Source: Undaria pinnatifida
Lineage: Eukaryota; Sar; Phaeophyceae; Laminariales; Alariaceae
Assembly (NCBI GenBank): GCA_012845835.1
Contig: JABAKD010000011.1
Span: 2,016,001 to 2,080,000 of the forward strand
Direction: 5' to 3'
Length of the DNA: 64,000 nt
A program made the position numbers and the translations under genes. The notes beneath the pieces were generated by a model. That model was not told the origin of the DNA. It did no database searches and worked only from the letters and a program-made list of their open reading frames with translations. Positions 1 through 13,000 of the stretch are shown here, piece after piece (position 1 is the first letter of the stretch; every line of letters begins with the position of its first letter).

Positions 1-1970
1 GGTGGAAATTTTTCAAGAAATTTTACGCCCCGCAATCCGCAGCAGCAAAATAATAAAAAAATAGAACGACCGTTGAAAAGTCATTCACGTTTCATCTCAT
101 ACTACATCCATCCCTCTCTAGTACTACTGACCCCGGCCGTGAGGCCGACCTTCCCTCCGCCTCATTGGTCTCCTGGACGAGGCTGGATCCTCTTTTCCAC
201 CTTATCTACCTGGGCGATTGCACGTTATCGCCCCAAGTGGCGTGACACAAAGGGAAGGACACCGGGCAGGAAGAACCACGAGTGAATGTACCATCTTTCT
301 CAATCTTGCAGGGTGTCGGTCATACACATACGCGTTCACACCACAGTAATTGATTCATAGAACCGCAGGTAGACCCGTTCCAAAATGCAACCAAATAATG
401 CTTGAACTATTGAAACTACATATCTACTGCAATACGAACCAGCACAAGCACCACATCTTGTGGAGGGGTCACATCATACACGCAAACAAACTCATCCCTC
501 CTACAAATATATTCACTAACAAGTGTTGTATTCCTAAATACGAGCAACGTCAGTACTCAGTTCCCTGTGGTTTGGTACCGATGCTATTGCATGTACGTAT
601 ACTAGAACAACTGCTGTTGAGCCAAGCAAAATCCATCAAATATCCAAGAACTGAAAAACCCATTCATCAATGAGCCAGCACCCTCTCAGAAGTATCACGT
701 AAGTCGTGCCAACTTACATGCGACCCTAATAAAGAATCATACCGTGTTACTATATACCTGGTATATCATATGTGCCTTGAAAAACGAAAAATCGACTTGA
801 ACTCTTCGGGAACTAACGACACTACTGAACTGTACGTACCACCTATTACACACAGAAAAACAATAACACATCAATCAACTCTAGAGAGAAATATGGAACA
901 ACAAAAGTAGAATCAAGAGAAACGAATACGCGCCTCTTGTGAGCCGAGGCTTGTGCTGGCGCGGAAGGGGTCGGTCCCCTCCTCCCTTGCTTTGTCCTGC
1001 TCGCTTCCTCCCCTGGCCTTCCTCGAACCCCCTGCTGTGCGCATGCATGCTGCTGCTCCACGCTCATTCCCATTAGCTTCGCTGGCTGTCCTTCCACTGC
1101 CATCCCCCCTTTCCCAATCATCGTCGCGCAGAATTGCTCGTAACTGCAGCTCAAAAATCAGCCCCGAAATCGCTCGCTCAATGCAAGCACGTACAAGGAG
1201 GTCTGGCTCTTCTGGCGCACGCTGGCCATCCCTGACTGCTTCACCTCTTCCTGTATTTGGTTGTCTTAGGCTGCGTCGCGATGGTCTTGCTCTCTGTTGC
1301 TGGTGTACGTGCGGGTTCCGTCACTGTCGTGTAGGGTGGAGGTCGATAACGAAGAAAAATCGCTCCTGAAGCATCCCGGGGAAAAAGTGTCTTGAGTCAG
1401 CCCCGGTCCAGCGCGTTCACCTCCCCGAGCACGGTTCCAATATAAGGCCATCGTTCTCTAGTGTGATGGGAAAACCCATGCTCAGGGTCGGCTTGCTCGC
1501 GTGGGCCACCTCATGCGGGGGCCTTGGTTGCGCGATGGCAGCGGATAAAATAGAAGTCCCAGGTGATATTTAGTAGAGGAATCCATTAGATTATTGTCGC
1601 GTACATCCGAGTATATTATCACAATCAAGACATGAAATGAGTCAAGATCGGCCAGAAGCCGCCCACAATTCAGGAGCAAAAACTGGACCAAACCAAGACT
1701 GATATAGAGGGCGTACCCCATCGGAATCAACCCAGAACTAAACATACCGTAGAAGGCATGTTTCCAGCGGGGTGGCTGACATTCTGACAACACGCCATCA
1801 TCCAATAGAAAGCGCTCATTTCCCAATACCAAATATCCTATCACGCTCGTGCATACGTGAATAATGAATCATGTCTTCGTAGATTACAAAACTATACGGC
1901 TCATCGGGCAGGCTGCAAGTACTAGATCTGTTACAGGCTACCACGTGGGGCCAGGCACTGAGCGCTTGAT
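1..1970. other. Upstream region, no gene recognised
   Basis: I find no convincing gene here. A GC-richer block at about 931-1400 is open on both strands for short distances, but none of its translations resembles a family I know and no splice-linked partner was found. The missing N-terminal exon(s) of the oxidoreductase gene, with the GxGxxG dinucleotide loop, should lie upstream of 3945. I looked for them here and did not find them, so they are probably left of the window. Confidence 0.4.
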
Positions 1971-1974
1971 ATAT

Positions 1975-2065
1975 TGCATAAAACGAAAAATGTACGCTTC
2001 ATCTGTGAGATCAACCAACAAGGATTTTGATCAAATCTCAGCTTTGCAAGCTAATGCACTCGCTA
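1975..2065 (+). repeat. R1 interspersed repeat, fragment
   Basis: Diverged start of the R1 family: a CATCTGTGAGATC-like segment, then TTTTGATCAAA, then CAGCTTTGCAAGCTA. The same order of blocks occurs in the full copies at 15583 and 35433. The copy is cut off after about 90 bases. Confidence 0.6.
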
Positions 2066-3260
2066 TCCAGCGCTATGAAAGGTTGGGTGCCTTTCAGTTC
2101 CCGTGGTAGCGCCAGCGCAAACTGTCCCTACCAGCGGCCCCCGTTTTACTACTCCAGCAGCGCAAGCTGCCGTTGTATACGGATGCGTGAGTATGTCGAC
2201 CCGACCTGAACCCTGGGGATCAGGTGCGGTGGAGATGCCACCCGGAACGCCGTCATTCCGGGTAGTGCGGGACTTGCGCAAGCCCACCCACTAACAAAAC
2301 CCACGGCCATGAGAAAATAGCCTTCCGCCGGACTTGGTCCAGTAACGGTCCACCCCACCCATTCGGGTGGTGGTCCTCGGATTCCACTCTATAAAATATC
2401 CCCTCGCTTAGCGCGAGAGAAATTTGTGAAAGCACATCCTTGCCACATGTTCTAAACCGCAATTGAGTCTCGGCCTCGGCCAACACCCGTCCAGGACCAA
2501 GATAAGGCCGACTTAATTGGAGGAGGTGACCTTCATAATGGCGTCAACGAGTCTCTGAACTCTACTAAAGAAAAGAAAAACGCCTTCATCGGAGGAGTCT
2601 TCGTATACGATGTACTGGTATGCATGTACAAGGGCTCTGCTCCGCGGGCGGCTGACGCCGCTCGCTTCGCTGGCGCAAGGAAGAATGCAACTAAAACATG
2701 TAAAGGGGGCAGAAAGAAGAGGAGCATGATTTGGTGCGACTAGCGAATTGATATTGCCAAGAGCTGCTTGTGCAAAGCTATTAATGGTTGCCCTGTGCTA
2801 TGCACTGTTCTGCGTGCTTGTTAGCGATGTCACGTCCTGATCAGCAGTACGGGTGTAATTTGCGGGGGGGGGGGGGGGGGGTTGGGGACCGAGCGAGAAC
2901 AACCAACTGAAGAGAGCAAAAATACGAGTACACAACACGTACATACCGGTACCTGGTACCTGTTACTTCGCATCATATACCTGGTTCTGCTGTATGTTCG
3001 AAATAAAGCGCAACATATTTCATCTTCGAATTCGCTATTAACCCACTTTGAGGCCCATGTTTAGAGACCTAAAAACGACCAATGGGTGCGATTTTTGTCT
3101 GGCAACTAAGAAGAACGCGCAGGAGCCAGCACGCGTGTCACTATGTTGCCGCGCGTGTCGTACAGCTTGGGCGTTCGGGTACACACCCCCTACGCTGGCA
3201 GCCCGGGCTTGACTGCTTTGCGTGACCGATGCCGATGCTTGAAATGGTGATTTAGTTTCC
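2066..3260. other. Non-coding stretch with an 18-base poly-G tract
   Basis: No gene recognised. The notable feature is an uninterrupted run of 18 G at 2864-2881. The rest is moderately GC-rich single-copy-looking DNA, presumably 5' flank or intron of the oxidoreductase gene. Confidence 0.45.
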
Positions 3261-3264
3261 GCGT

Positions 3265-3500
3265 TGTTTTCCCTCAAAGGCTCCTCCAAGGGGGTTAACC
3301 CCTTCAAAGTCCCAAATCCCCGCCCTTTACAAATTCAAATGATGTTGTCCCCAAAAACGGTTTCCAGCTGTAAAGGCGGAAAACCGCTCTGGGACCTTAG
3401 AGGGACGATAAGTGGAGCAAAGCCGACGATTATTGCATCGACTACACGAAGCGGTCGGGACCACTTGGGGTAGGGGGGGTGTCCGAGCTGCGATCATGCC
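3265..3500 (+). repeat. R4 repeat block, duplicated at 9.7-10.4 kb
   Basis: Contains an R4 unit (CCCTTCAAAGTCCCAAATCC, then a TTTCCAGCTGTAAAGGCG-like end), followed by a segment with CATCGACTACACGA and a short G-rich tail. A related unit and tail recur at about 9740-9830 and 10260-10380, so this is a dispersed repeat rather than unique sequence. Confidence 0.55.
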
Positions 3501-3663
3501 ATCGATGTAACATCACGAAGATGTACGACAGGGCAAGCACGCAGCGTGGGGATGTATACTACTGTAGTACTGCCTCGCGCGTTCTTCCTCGACGGTCCAT
3601 GGCGTTGCACATTTGTCATACATGACATTTGTTAGGTTGCTATGCCTGGGCCCGGGGTTAAAA

Positions 3664-3955
3664 AGGTGGACCTTTTTCTTCAATACGCGAGCGGGTGCCC
3701 TGTGTACTGTGTACGTGACGATGCTGTCCGCTGCTCTTTTTGTATCCTGCCAGGCGGTGGCCTTGGAAATAGTCATTTAGTTTCTACGCTGCTTCCCTCT
3801 GGAGCTCTAAAAGTACTTTAACGTATTTTTTTGCCAGTAGTACGCGAGTCGGTGCCGTATGTACTGTTTTATCTTACGCACGTGACAATGCTGGCCGCTA
3901 TTGTTTCTCTCTTCCTGCCCTGTTCTTTTTTCTTGTCATGCCAGGCGGTGGCCGT
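3664..3955 (+). repeat. Tandem duplication of intron/exon 1 boundary
   Basis: Segments 3664-3766 and about 3833-3955 are diverged tandem copies. Both read through ACGCGAG(C/T)(C/G)GGTGCC, GTACTGT, ACGTGAC and ATGCTGNCCGCT to CTGCCAG or TGCCAG followed by GCGGTGGCC. The second copy continues into the real exon. The first carries only the splice acceptor and the first few codons (AVALE) and then diverges to a stop. This is an aborted partial exon duplication just upstream of the functional acceptor. Confidence 0.7.
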
Positions 3956-4048
3956 GGAGAAGCCGGTTGCGGGGTCCGTCGAGGACATTTTGGAGTGCCA
4001 CGCGGTTTGCCAGGCCAACGACGTGCCGCTCTACTGCTCGTTCCAGAG
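3945..4048 (+). CDS. Oxidoreductase exon 1 of those visible: EKP motif
   Basis: Preceded by the acceptor TTGTCATGCCAG and followed by the donor GTTGGT. It encodes AVAVEKPVAGSVEDILECHA and then a strand ending LYCSFQ plus two bases of an arginine codon. The Glu-Lys-Pro is the family's conserved motif at the end of the Rossmann domain; its lysine is catalytic in inositol dehydrogenases. It starts in phase 0, so the preceding exon should end on a codon boundary, probably after a Gly-Lys. Confidence 0.85.
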
Positions 4049-7000
4049 GTTGGTGCTCTTTTTGGCTGGCGCTTTCGGCTAGCTGGACTCTTTCGACCTC
4101 CCTTTGCGCTACATGTTCGCCGTTCCTTGAAGCTTTTGTTCCAAGAGGTTTAAGTTGTTCAAGTTAGCTCGTTCTCTTAGAGTTCTACCAGTTCTACCAG
4201 GTGTGGCGTAAAAATGTGCCACCCTTCTTTGTCCCCAGAAACGTGAGCGCAGCCTCGAAAGAGGTCAACCATGTTTTATTTTGTTTTTGCTCGACCCTTC
4301 GATGATCTTCGCGCTTTGCTTTCTCCTTCTCCCTCCCGAAACATAACTCAGATCCGGGGTCACTAAGCAGTGTCTTCTCCCCCCTCCCCACTACGGTACG
4401 CGTTTATCGCGAGGAGACTCCAACCCTTTCTCCCCTCGTTGACTCGCATCGAATTGTGTCAAGTTACTCAAAACATAAGCCCGACCTTTTTCAAGCAGTG
4501 TTTCCGCCCACATCGTGGGTGCAGCTCGCAAGGGGATAATATGTATACTACCACAAGATGTGCCCGACACTATCTCCAAGTTGTGTGGCCCAAAAAATGT
4601 GGGGGCAGCTCTAGAAGGGATATAACCTTTTAAGATGGATATGCATATAAAATGTGTCTTACGTTAGAGTCATCCCACGGTAGGGGGGGGGGCATGTTGA
4701 GGGGGGGCGTACTCATTTGTTGCTTGCCTTAGTCATTTGACAATTGACCACGCATCCCTTTCGAGACGGAGCACCGTTCCTGCTCCTAATAGAGACACCT
4801 CGAACATTTGGGCGCTCATTACGCTTTTTCCATGTATTACATAGAAATGGTTTGCTTACACTATCCCCGTCCTGTTTCGCCGTCTGCGGCCACCATCTCT
4901 ATCTCTTAGGACAGCGATCGTTCCCTCCATACTCTCTCTAGTCTACCAACTCTTCCATGTCACATTCGTCTAATTTTCTCATCTCCTCCTCTGGCGCACC
5001 CCGTTCCTCCTGGTGTATGTCACATTCTCCTACTATGTGAGTCGTACTCTATTATTATGCCACATGGGCACATATGTGCATCCATGCCCTCCTCCCGTCT
5101 ACTGGTATAACTCATTCTTCTTTCTGGTGGGTCCAGGTCCCCTACACGAAATCGCAGTTTCAGCTTTTTCGCGTAGTCCATTGGGCCGTGCAAATACGTT
5201 TTCATTCCAATATTTTTTTTTTTCATTCCATATATTTTTCTTAACTTCCCGTACATCTCTAAGTGCTTCTCCTCGTTCACCTTATTTCTTAGCGCTAACC
5301 TTGCCCTTCTTCTATTCTTTCTTTTGCTCCTGTCTTGTACCCGCCAGACTTCTCTATAGACAGTAAGTATATCTTCTTGGTCCCCTCCTAACCCATTCAA
5401 TATTTTCTCGACCACGTTGTCCCATCTTATTCCGGCTCGCCCTTTCGTTATTATCTCCCTTACAGCCGTATCAGCTATGGCTGGCAATCTCTTTTCTGGT
5501 ATGTTGCTTCACCCCACGCGGTTAAGGTTTTAACTTTTTTGGTTAACTAATGTTTCTGACGTTCTGATTGGTTGAGCTCCTCAAGTGTGGCACTCTCGGT
5601 CAGTATGATGATTTTACGAGTACCTGGCATAGTGTTTTTAGGACTAGCGCATAGGAATGTTGGTCGGGTTGCGCAAGCGAACGCCTTCCAAGTCATGTTT
5701 CGGGTGATAATGGATGATGATATTGAGCTCCTCACGTTAGAAGCCCAGAAAATTGCGATGCATCTCGATATAGCGTAGCATGGCTCCAGAAGTAGTTCCG
5801 AGTATTTTGTTCCCCAAGAACATGGACGAAGCTCTAAAGGAGGTTAGAATACTATAGTTGCTACTTGAAAATGTGTCAAAAACTAATTCCGAATCGTCTG
5901 CTCTCAAACGCGTGGTTGAAGCCTTAACTTTATGTGTTTGAAAATTGAAAAAACACACGTCAGCTGTGAGATCGACCAAAAATGATTTTTTGATCAAAAC
6001 TCAGCTTTGCAAGCTGCGTGTGATACTTCAACCGCGCGTGTTACGGGGTGTGTATACCCTCGTGAAGGATACAGGTCGGTCACCCCCCCGCTAATGCCAG
6101 GGTCAAGAGGACTAAGACGCTCAGCCTTGTTGTGCGCACGGAAACTATATAACCCGTATTGAGGGGGACGAAACCAGACATCTGTGGAATTCAACATGCA
6201 TGAAACAGTAAGTGTTATAATAGTGTGAGTTAACTTTTGGAGTAAGCTACTTGGGTCTACGGGTTTTCTACGCAAGCTCCTGTGTACTCCCTGTATATGT
6301 GGCAGGCCAGCGGATGTCCAGCCGAGGCCTGATGCTCGGGTTGTTAGTGCTGTCGAGTCATGATGGAACATGCGGTGGACGTCGATTGCCACTGCTCCGA
6401 AATATGTCTCTTCTGCTCTCGATGCAATGCAAAGGCACACTCACACACCTGTATTGATCAAAAGAAGACCAACGAGTGAGATCTGGCGTTCTGCATCAGG
6501 CGTCGGGCGATGCACGCTTGATCCTAAAGCTCTTCGATCGCCCATCTCTTGCACTACCAGGGAATACACAAACTAAAGCGTGGATCCAAAGCGCCAGACT
6601 CCTGCACTCCCTACACATGGAAGCTCTTGCGCGAAAACAATAATGATCGAAAGTGCGTGTCACCGCCGTAGCCGATTGCTTTTGCTATTCCAGCTAGCTT
6701 CCTCCATGGATAATTTTGGGTAGAACGACCGTAGGCCACAAATTAGCGCACCTGTAAAGAAGGTCGGAATTTATGCCGTGAAAAGCACGGAACGACTTCC
6801 TCCGTGTGAATGTTAATCGGGACTATTTTCATACAGCAAACAAGATATTCCCGGGTGGGTCGATTCCTCCGAAGAGTCGACGTGTTAGAACGGGCACCAC
6901 TAAAAGCGTGAGCCGTATGTGGCCCACCAGTTTTCTCGGGACACTCAAGCTACCTCGTGGGGCCGACTTTGATCGCTTAATATTTTGAAAAAATGAAAAA

Positions 7001-10000
7001 TACACTTGAGCTGTGAGATCGACCAAAAGTGTTTTTTTTTATCAAAACTCAGCTTTGCAAGCTGCGTGTGATACTTTGATCGCGCGTGGTACGGGGTGTG
7101 TGCCCTCGTGAAGGATACAGGCCAGTGACTCCCCTGCTAATGGTATATACACATACTGTAAATGTATCAAAAACCAAATCCGAGTCGTTTACTTTCCAGC
7201 ACGTACGTACAGCTCCATGAAGAGGTTAACGGTCTTCATGCTGTGAGTCGTGGCCCCCCTTGCTCTTGGGTACCATACGTTCTAGCACATCATACGTGGT
7301 GAAATAAATGAAGCCAAGCCACCCGGCACTTTGGTACTTGATACTGTGCTTGTTGTGTCTGGTCGCCCTGGTGATGGGCTGGGCCTCTGGCTATTGAACA
7401 TCCGCTTTCAACGACTACTACTTTGGTACTGTTGTCCAGTTGTCATTTTGACAGCCTGACCCTTGAACATTGAATTTCCGCTTTCGACTACTTTGATCCT
7501 ACTCTGTTGTGGTCTGATTGCCTTTTTGATAGGCTGGCGGTTAACTATTGAACACCTGCTTCTGACGACTACCTGGTACGGTTGTCGTTTGGTTGCCCTC
7601 TTGATAGGTTGGCCCTTGAATATTGAACGTCCGCTTACCAAGACTAAGTAAGATGGTGCTGTCGTGGTCTGGTTCCCCTTTTGATACGCCGTCCCTGACC
7701 AAAGCTACGGTAGGGACGGGGTGTACTCAGTTTGTGCATGGCCTTAGTCTTATTACCTTAAACCCTAGCATCCCTACGATGCCGGGACGAAGCACGTCGG
7801 GTTTTGACCAGCCAGGCAGACATTGCTTGCACGAAGCGCGAAGCGCCGTGAGGTGTTCGGCGAGGCGCATGAAGAGTCAACAGCATCCTTCCAAGAACCG
7901 CTCGTGAGACGGACTTCGGCACCTTGTGCCTACTTTCTTGCTCATGGATGACAGCGCCAATGGGATATACTTCGTTTTCTGGTGTGGCCACTCCAGAGTC
8001 ATCAATGGCTATTACTATGTAACTGCCTCGTGGGTGCCTTACCATATTCACACTACGCGATTTATCCCCCTTGCGCGGAGTTAAGGTTATTCACCCCGCG
8101 CAATATAATCTAACTCGATAACCATCATGGAGACCGTTAAAAAAATAACAAAACGGCTCCTTGGTTGTCTAGCTCACGCAGTGATTGGCATGTTTTACAG
8201 CGTCGTTGCCAACCAACGCCAACCCCAATATACATGTATTGTTTTACAGCGTCAGTGCCAACCGAGGCCAACTATTATATATTATAAAAATAAAAAATCA
8301 CTCCAGCTGTGAGATCGAAGATTTTGTCGAAACTCATCTTTGCAAGCTGTGTGTGATACTCTGATCGCGCGTATTACGGGTTGTGTGTCCTCATTAAGGA
8401 TATAGGTCGGCGACTCCCCTTGCATCTATAGTGTATACTGGTATATATGAACCTTGACTATTGAACATCCGCTTCCGACGACTTCTGTGTACGTCGGTGT
8501 ATATCGCCCTATACGTTGCATACAACCCCCCCGGAGTATACCACTCGGGTAATCACAAAAATGAAATCCCAAACTAACAAGACGATTTATCACCGGGGTA
8601 CGTTTTATACCACACCCCCTGCGGTTTCATGCCTCATAATCACTATGACACCCCCAAGATACCACCTGGGTAATGACAGAGACGTAAGAAAGCGCGCAGT
8701 ATCCATCTTCAGGTGTGCGAGCGTAACATATTATATGGAGACCAGCAACATAGAGGTGGAGGTGCAAAGGTTATGCGAACGCGTGGCCTTCGCAGCGAGC
8801 AAAGCTCTTCGGCGGCGCCGGCGACTGCTGCTACCGGCACCGGTACTCAAGGGTCGATCATGTGTTTTTCGCGCCAAACCGCACCTGTGTTTCCTACTTC
8901 CCCTGGGGATACCACAACACAGCACAGCCGTTTCATCACACCTCCAACTGCTTGGCGGGTGCCAACGAAACCCCGATCACTGCTACCACACCCATTGATA
9001 TCACACCTCTTGCCGCCTTCCTGGAGTGTGGCAGCAAAACCTCCAACCACTAACTGCCATCACCCCCCTTTTATCACACTCCTACCTGCTTAGAGTTTGG
9101 CAGCCAAAGTTATTTGCAATCACTGATGCCACACCATTTTTATCGCACCCCATGGAGTATTCCATCCCGGTGATTGACTTCATCAAATCCCAAAATAATC
9201 ACCCACGTCATCACCGGGATACGCTGCATATCACGCCCCTGGAGCATAACACAGCGGGTGATGAGGTTTTTGGAGCCTCAAATGTTATCACCGGGGGTGT
9301 GGTATACACCGTCGTATACGGTACGTTGGTACGGTTGTCGTACTGCTTGCCCTTTTGATAGGCTGACCCTTGTCTATTGAACATCCACTTCCGACGGCTA
9401 CTGCTTTGGTACTGTTATGGCCTGGTTGCCCTTTTGATAGACCGACCCTTGACTATTGAACTTCCACCCCAACGACTACCTGGGTGCTACTACTTTTGTG
9501 GCCTGATTTTCCTTTTGGTGGACTGGCCCATGATTATTGAACGTCCGGCTCGGACGACTGCGTTGGTACGGTTGTGCCCTTTTGATAGGCTGGCCCTTGG
9601 CGATTGTACATGCGCTTCTGACGATGGTGGAGGCGGTTTGACGTGTAGCCCCTGACGCATGGTACTAGAAGTACTATATGCACCAATACGAGCGCGGTAA
9701 GAGTGCACCTTATTTTTTTCTCGTCTACCTCCTGACTTAACCCCTTCAGAGCCCCAAAATCCCTCCCTATACTAACTTCAAGTATATTCGTAAAAAAAAA
9801 GAGTTTCCAGTTGTACAGGCGTTAAGCTCTACACTCGACCCAGGCACAAAAGTTGACAAGCACTGGAACCGCACCCGGATGGACAACAATTAATTTTAAG
9901 GCTCGAGGTGTAAGACGGGAAATATGTCGACCAAAAGAAGTGACATTCCGATGATACTCGGTAAAGGGAGTCCCGTAGTTCTTTTTTTTGTTGTTTGCCG

Positions 10001-13000
10001 AAAAGTGCTGTCATAAAGTACCTCTATCGCGTTAATGGCGTCCCTTTTAGAAAATGACGCCAACTTTTTGGGGGGGAGGAACTCCACTCCGAATTTGTGT
10101 GAGATAGTTTCTCCATAAATGCAAGGGTTGATGATTGTGTCCGCGTGTATTATTGTCAGACTTGCGCAAGTATACATATATATGTCTGAACGACTCTTGA
10201 TGCGCCTGGTTCGTTTCGCGTGGAAGGGAAGCACACCCATCCGCGCGTGGGCACAAGGCTTTCCATATCAAGTACTAATAACCCATTTTAGACTTGAGAG
10301 GCAAAACTTGTCGAAAAAAACTGGCGATTTCAGCATCGACCACACGAGGGCAGCCCGGTTTTCACTGGGGTAGGGGATGTGGCGGAGCTAAAACTAGGAC
10401 GACACGCGTGTAGCAGCATAGTAATACTATACCAGTATTATTGTAGTACCGTTGCAACCTCTTCCTCCTAGATGCTTGTTAGTGTCGCAATCATCGTTTT
10501 CTTGATCACTACACGTGTTTTCTGGTAATAGCCTCAATCACACAGACAAAACCAACGGCACTAGATTTGACGTGCACATTAAAGGATACCCCCTAAATAG
10601 TCTTAATCACACAGGTCACTAGACATGTTTTCTGGTCACTGTACATGTTTTCTGGTCACTGTACATGGTTTTCTGGTCACTGTACATGTTTTTTTGGTCA
10701 CTATACATGTTTTTTTGGTCACACTGTACATGGCACCCAACAGGTTAATTGAAAGTTCACCTCAGTTGTGAGATTGAGACGTTCGTCCTTGCCCGCGCCC
10801 CTCCGTGAATAGCAGCTCGTCCGTTCGGTCACCCAAGATCTGGCTTTCATTCCCCTGTCGTGTGATGTTCTTCTCATAGCGTATATGCACGTTCGCACTT
10901 CCTTTATTTCCGGACACCGGCTAGACATTGACCGTATGGCCACTGGTCACGTCAGCGGGTGGCACCTCCTCACGCGTGTGGTTCTTGCGTCCTCCGATGC
11001 TCCTTCCCCCAAACGATTGCGACCCCTGACTGGTCCTCACGCGTGTGGTTGTTTCGCACCCCGATCATGGGTTGAGGCTTGCTGCCCGACGTCGACCTCC
11101 TTTTTCTCATGTCCCCCGCGCCCTAACTCCACACAAGGAGGATGATCGAATTACGTAGTTTGAAAATGGTGAGGCAACCACAAGGCAGTCATATAGTAAT
11201 ACCCATTCGCTGTCTCTGGAGTGTTCACACCAGAAAACGAAGTATATCCCATTGGCGCTGTCACCCATAAGCAAGAAAGTAGGCACAAGGTGCCGAAGTT
11301 CGTCTTACGAGCGGTTCTTGGAAGGATGCTGTTGCCCCTTCATGCGACTCGTCGAACACCTCACGGTGCTTCGCGCTTGGTGCAAGCAATGTCTGCCTGG
11401 CTGGTGAAAACCCGACGTGCTCCGTCCCGGCATAGTAGGGATGCTAGGGTCTAAGTTCATACGACTACGGCCATGCACAAACTGAGTACACCCCCCCCGC
11501 GCCCTCTGTTGTTTTTGTTTATACGAAGTCTGATGGTATGTTGCTGTGTGCGTTGTGTAACCGTAACACATCTGCGGAGATGCGGCGGGAGCCATGGTTC
11601 CCCGAACGGGTATAATAATTCGGTATATGACCGTGACGCGGTACCACGTGTATGACAAAGGGACGCCCATGGATTAGCCCAACACCCTCCACGAGTCGGT
11701 CAAAACTTGACGTGCTCGGTCCCGACACCTCCCCCCCCCCCGCGCGCCCGTTTGGTCTGTGTCCGTGCAGGCGAACGGACCGGACGTACGAAGAGCTCGC
11801 TGCCGCTGTCCGACGCGGCGCCGTCGGCCCCGTCCGCTCGGTCCACGCAGTTTTCCGAGACCACCCGGTACCGTCCATCGACTTCCTGAAGCAGGTGCCT
11901 ATCCCCCTAGCCCCCAGAAAATATACACCACTAGCCCTACGTCATACCTGATATTTTTATCATAGTGCCCTTCGCTCCCCTCTCCAAGACACATCGCTAG
12001 CCCTGTGTCATCTTATTTGTTCATGTGCTCTTCCCACACCTCCGCCCCAAGATACACCGCTAGCCCTCCGTGTCATATATTTTTATTGCGGTGCACCCTC
12101 CCCTCCCGCAACCCCTCCGGTCGAAACGGATGCGCGGTCCATGGTCAGACGACTAAGGCAAGCAACGAATGATTACCTCCCCCGCCCTAGATACACCACT
12201 TGCCCACCGGAATTATTTTTATCGACCTAGTGGGGGCGTAGCGCGTTCTCTTTCAGCAGCCGACACGGCCGACGACCGCGGTGGGTGGCCGAGCGGCCGC
12301 GCTCGCCGTGGGCAGGGGATTCCAGGGCGGACGACTTACCCTGGAGTTTTTTTTCCCCCGATCCCATCGGGTTGGTGTAGCGTAGACTGCCAGTCGAGAA
12401 GCAAAAACAGAACAAACACAATAAAAAGATAGAAAAAATGCAAAGGCAATAATAATATAATTTTTTATATTATCTCATGAAGCAGTGTTGCCGTCGCTGT
12501 CGCTGCTGCCGCCCCCCCCGCCCCCCGCCCCCGCCCCGCCCCGCCCCGCCCGCCCGCCCGCCCGTCCGCTCGCCGTCCCTACGACCGGCCCCGTCTTTGC
12601 ACCTCGTGCCTCTTGGAACACGGATCTGCTGCGAACCCGCCTGCTCGCCCCCCGTCTACGCCGCGCGTGCGCCGCCCGGAACGCCCGCTCCCCCCCACGC
12701 CCCTCCCACCCCCCCCCCTCGGTGTGTGCGCTTCGGCTTGTCGTCGACTGTTGCCCTGCCACCGCCGCCGCCACTATTATGTGTGTGTGCAAAAGGCCGT
12801 GCTGCGAATCGATTCCGCCGGCCGCGGTTTTTTGTTTGGCTGGCCTGTCGTCGTCGTTCCGTGCGAACCCCCCCCCCCCCTCCTGTTGGCTTGTCGCATT
12901 TTTTTGCCTTCCTCGCCGCTTTCGCCGTATTTAGGGGGGTGATATTTTTCATGACCTGGCGCCGCACGATGTCGACTTCGTATGCTTTAGCCTTGGCCTT

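Noticed and set aside
846-1154. Minus-strand 102-residue frame in the GC-rich block
   Set aside because: No recognisable domain and no clear neighbouring exon; left as unexplained.
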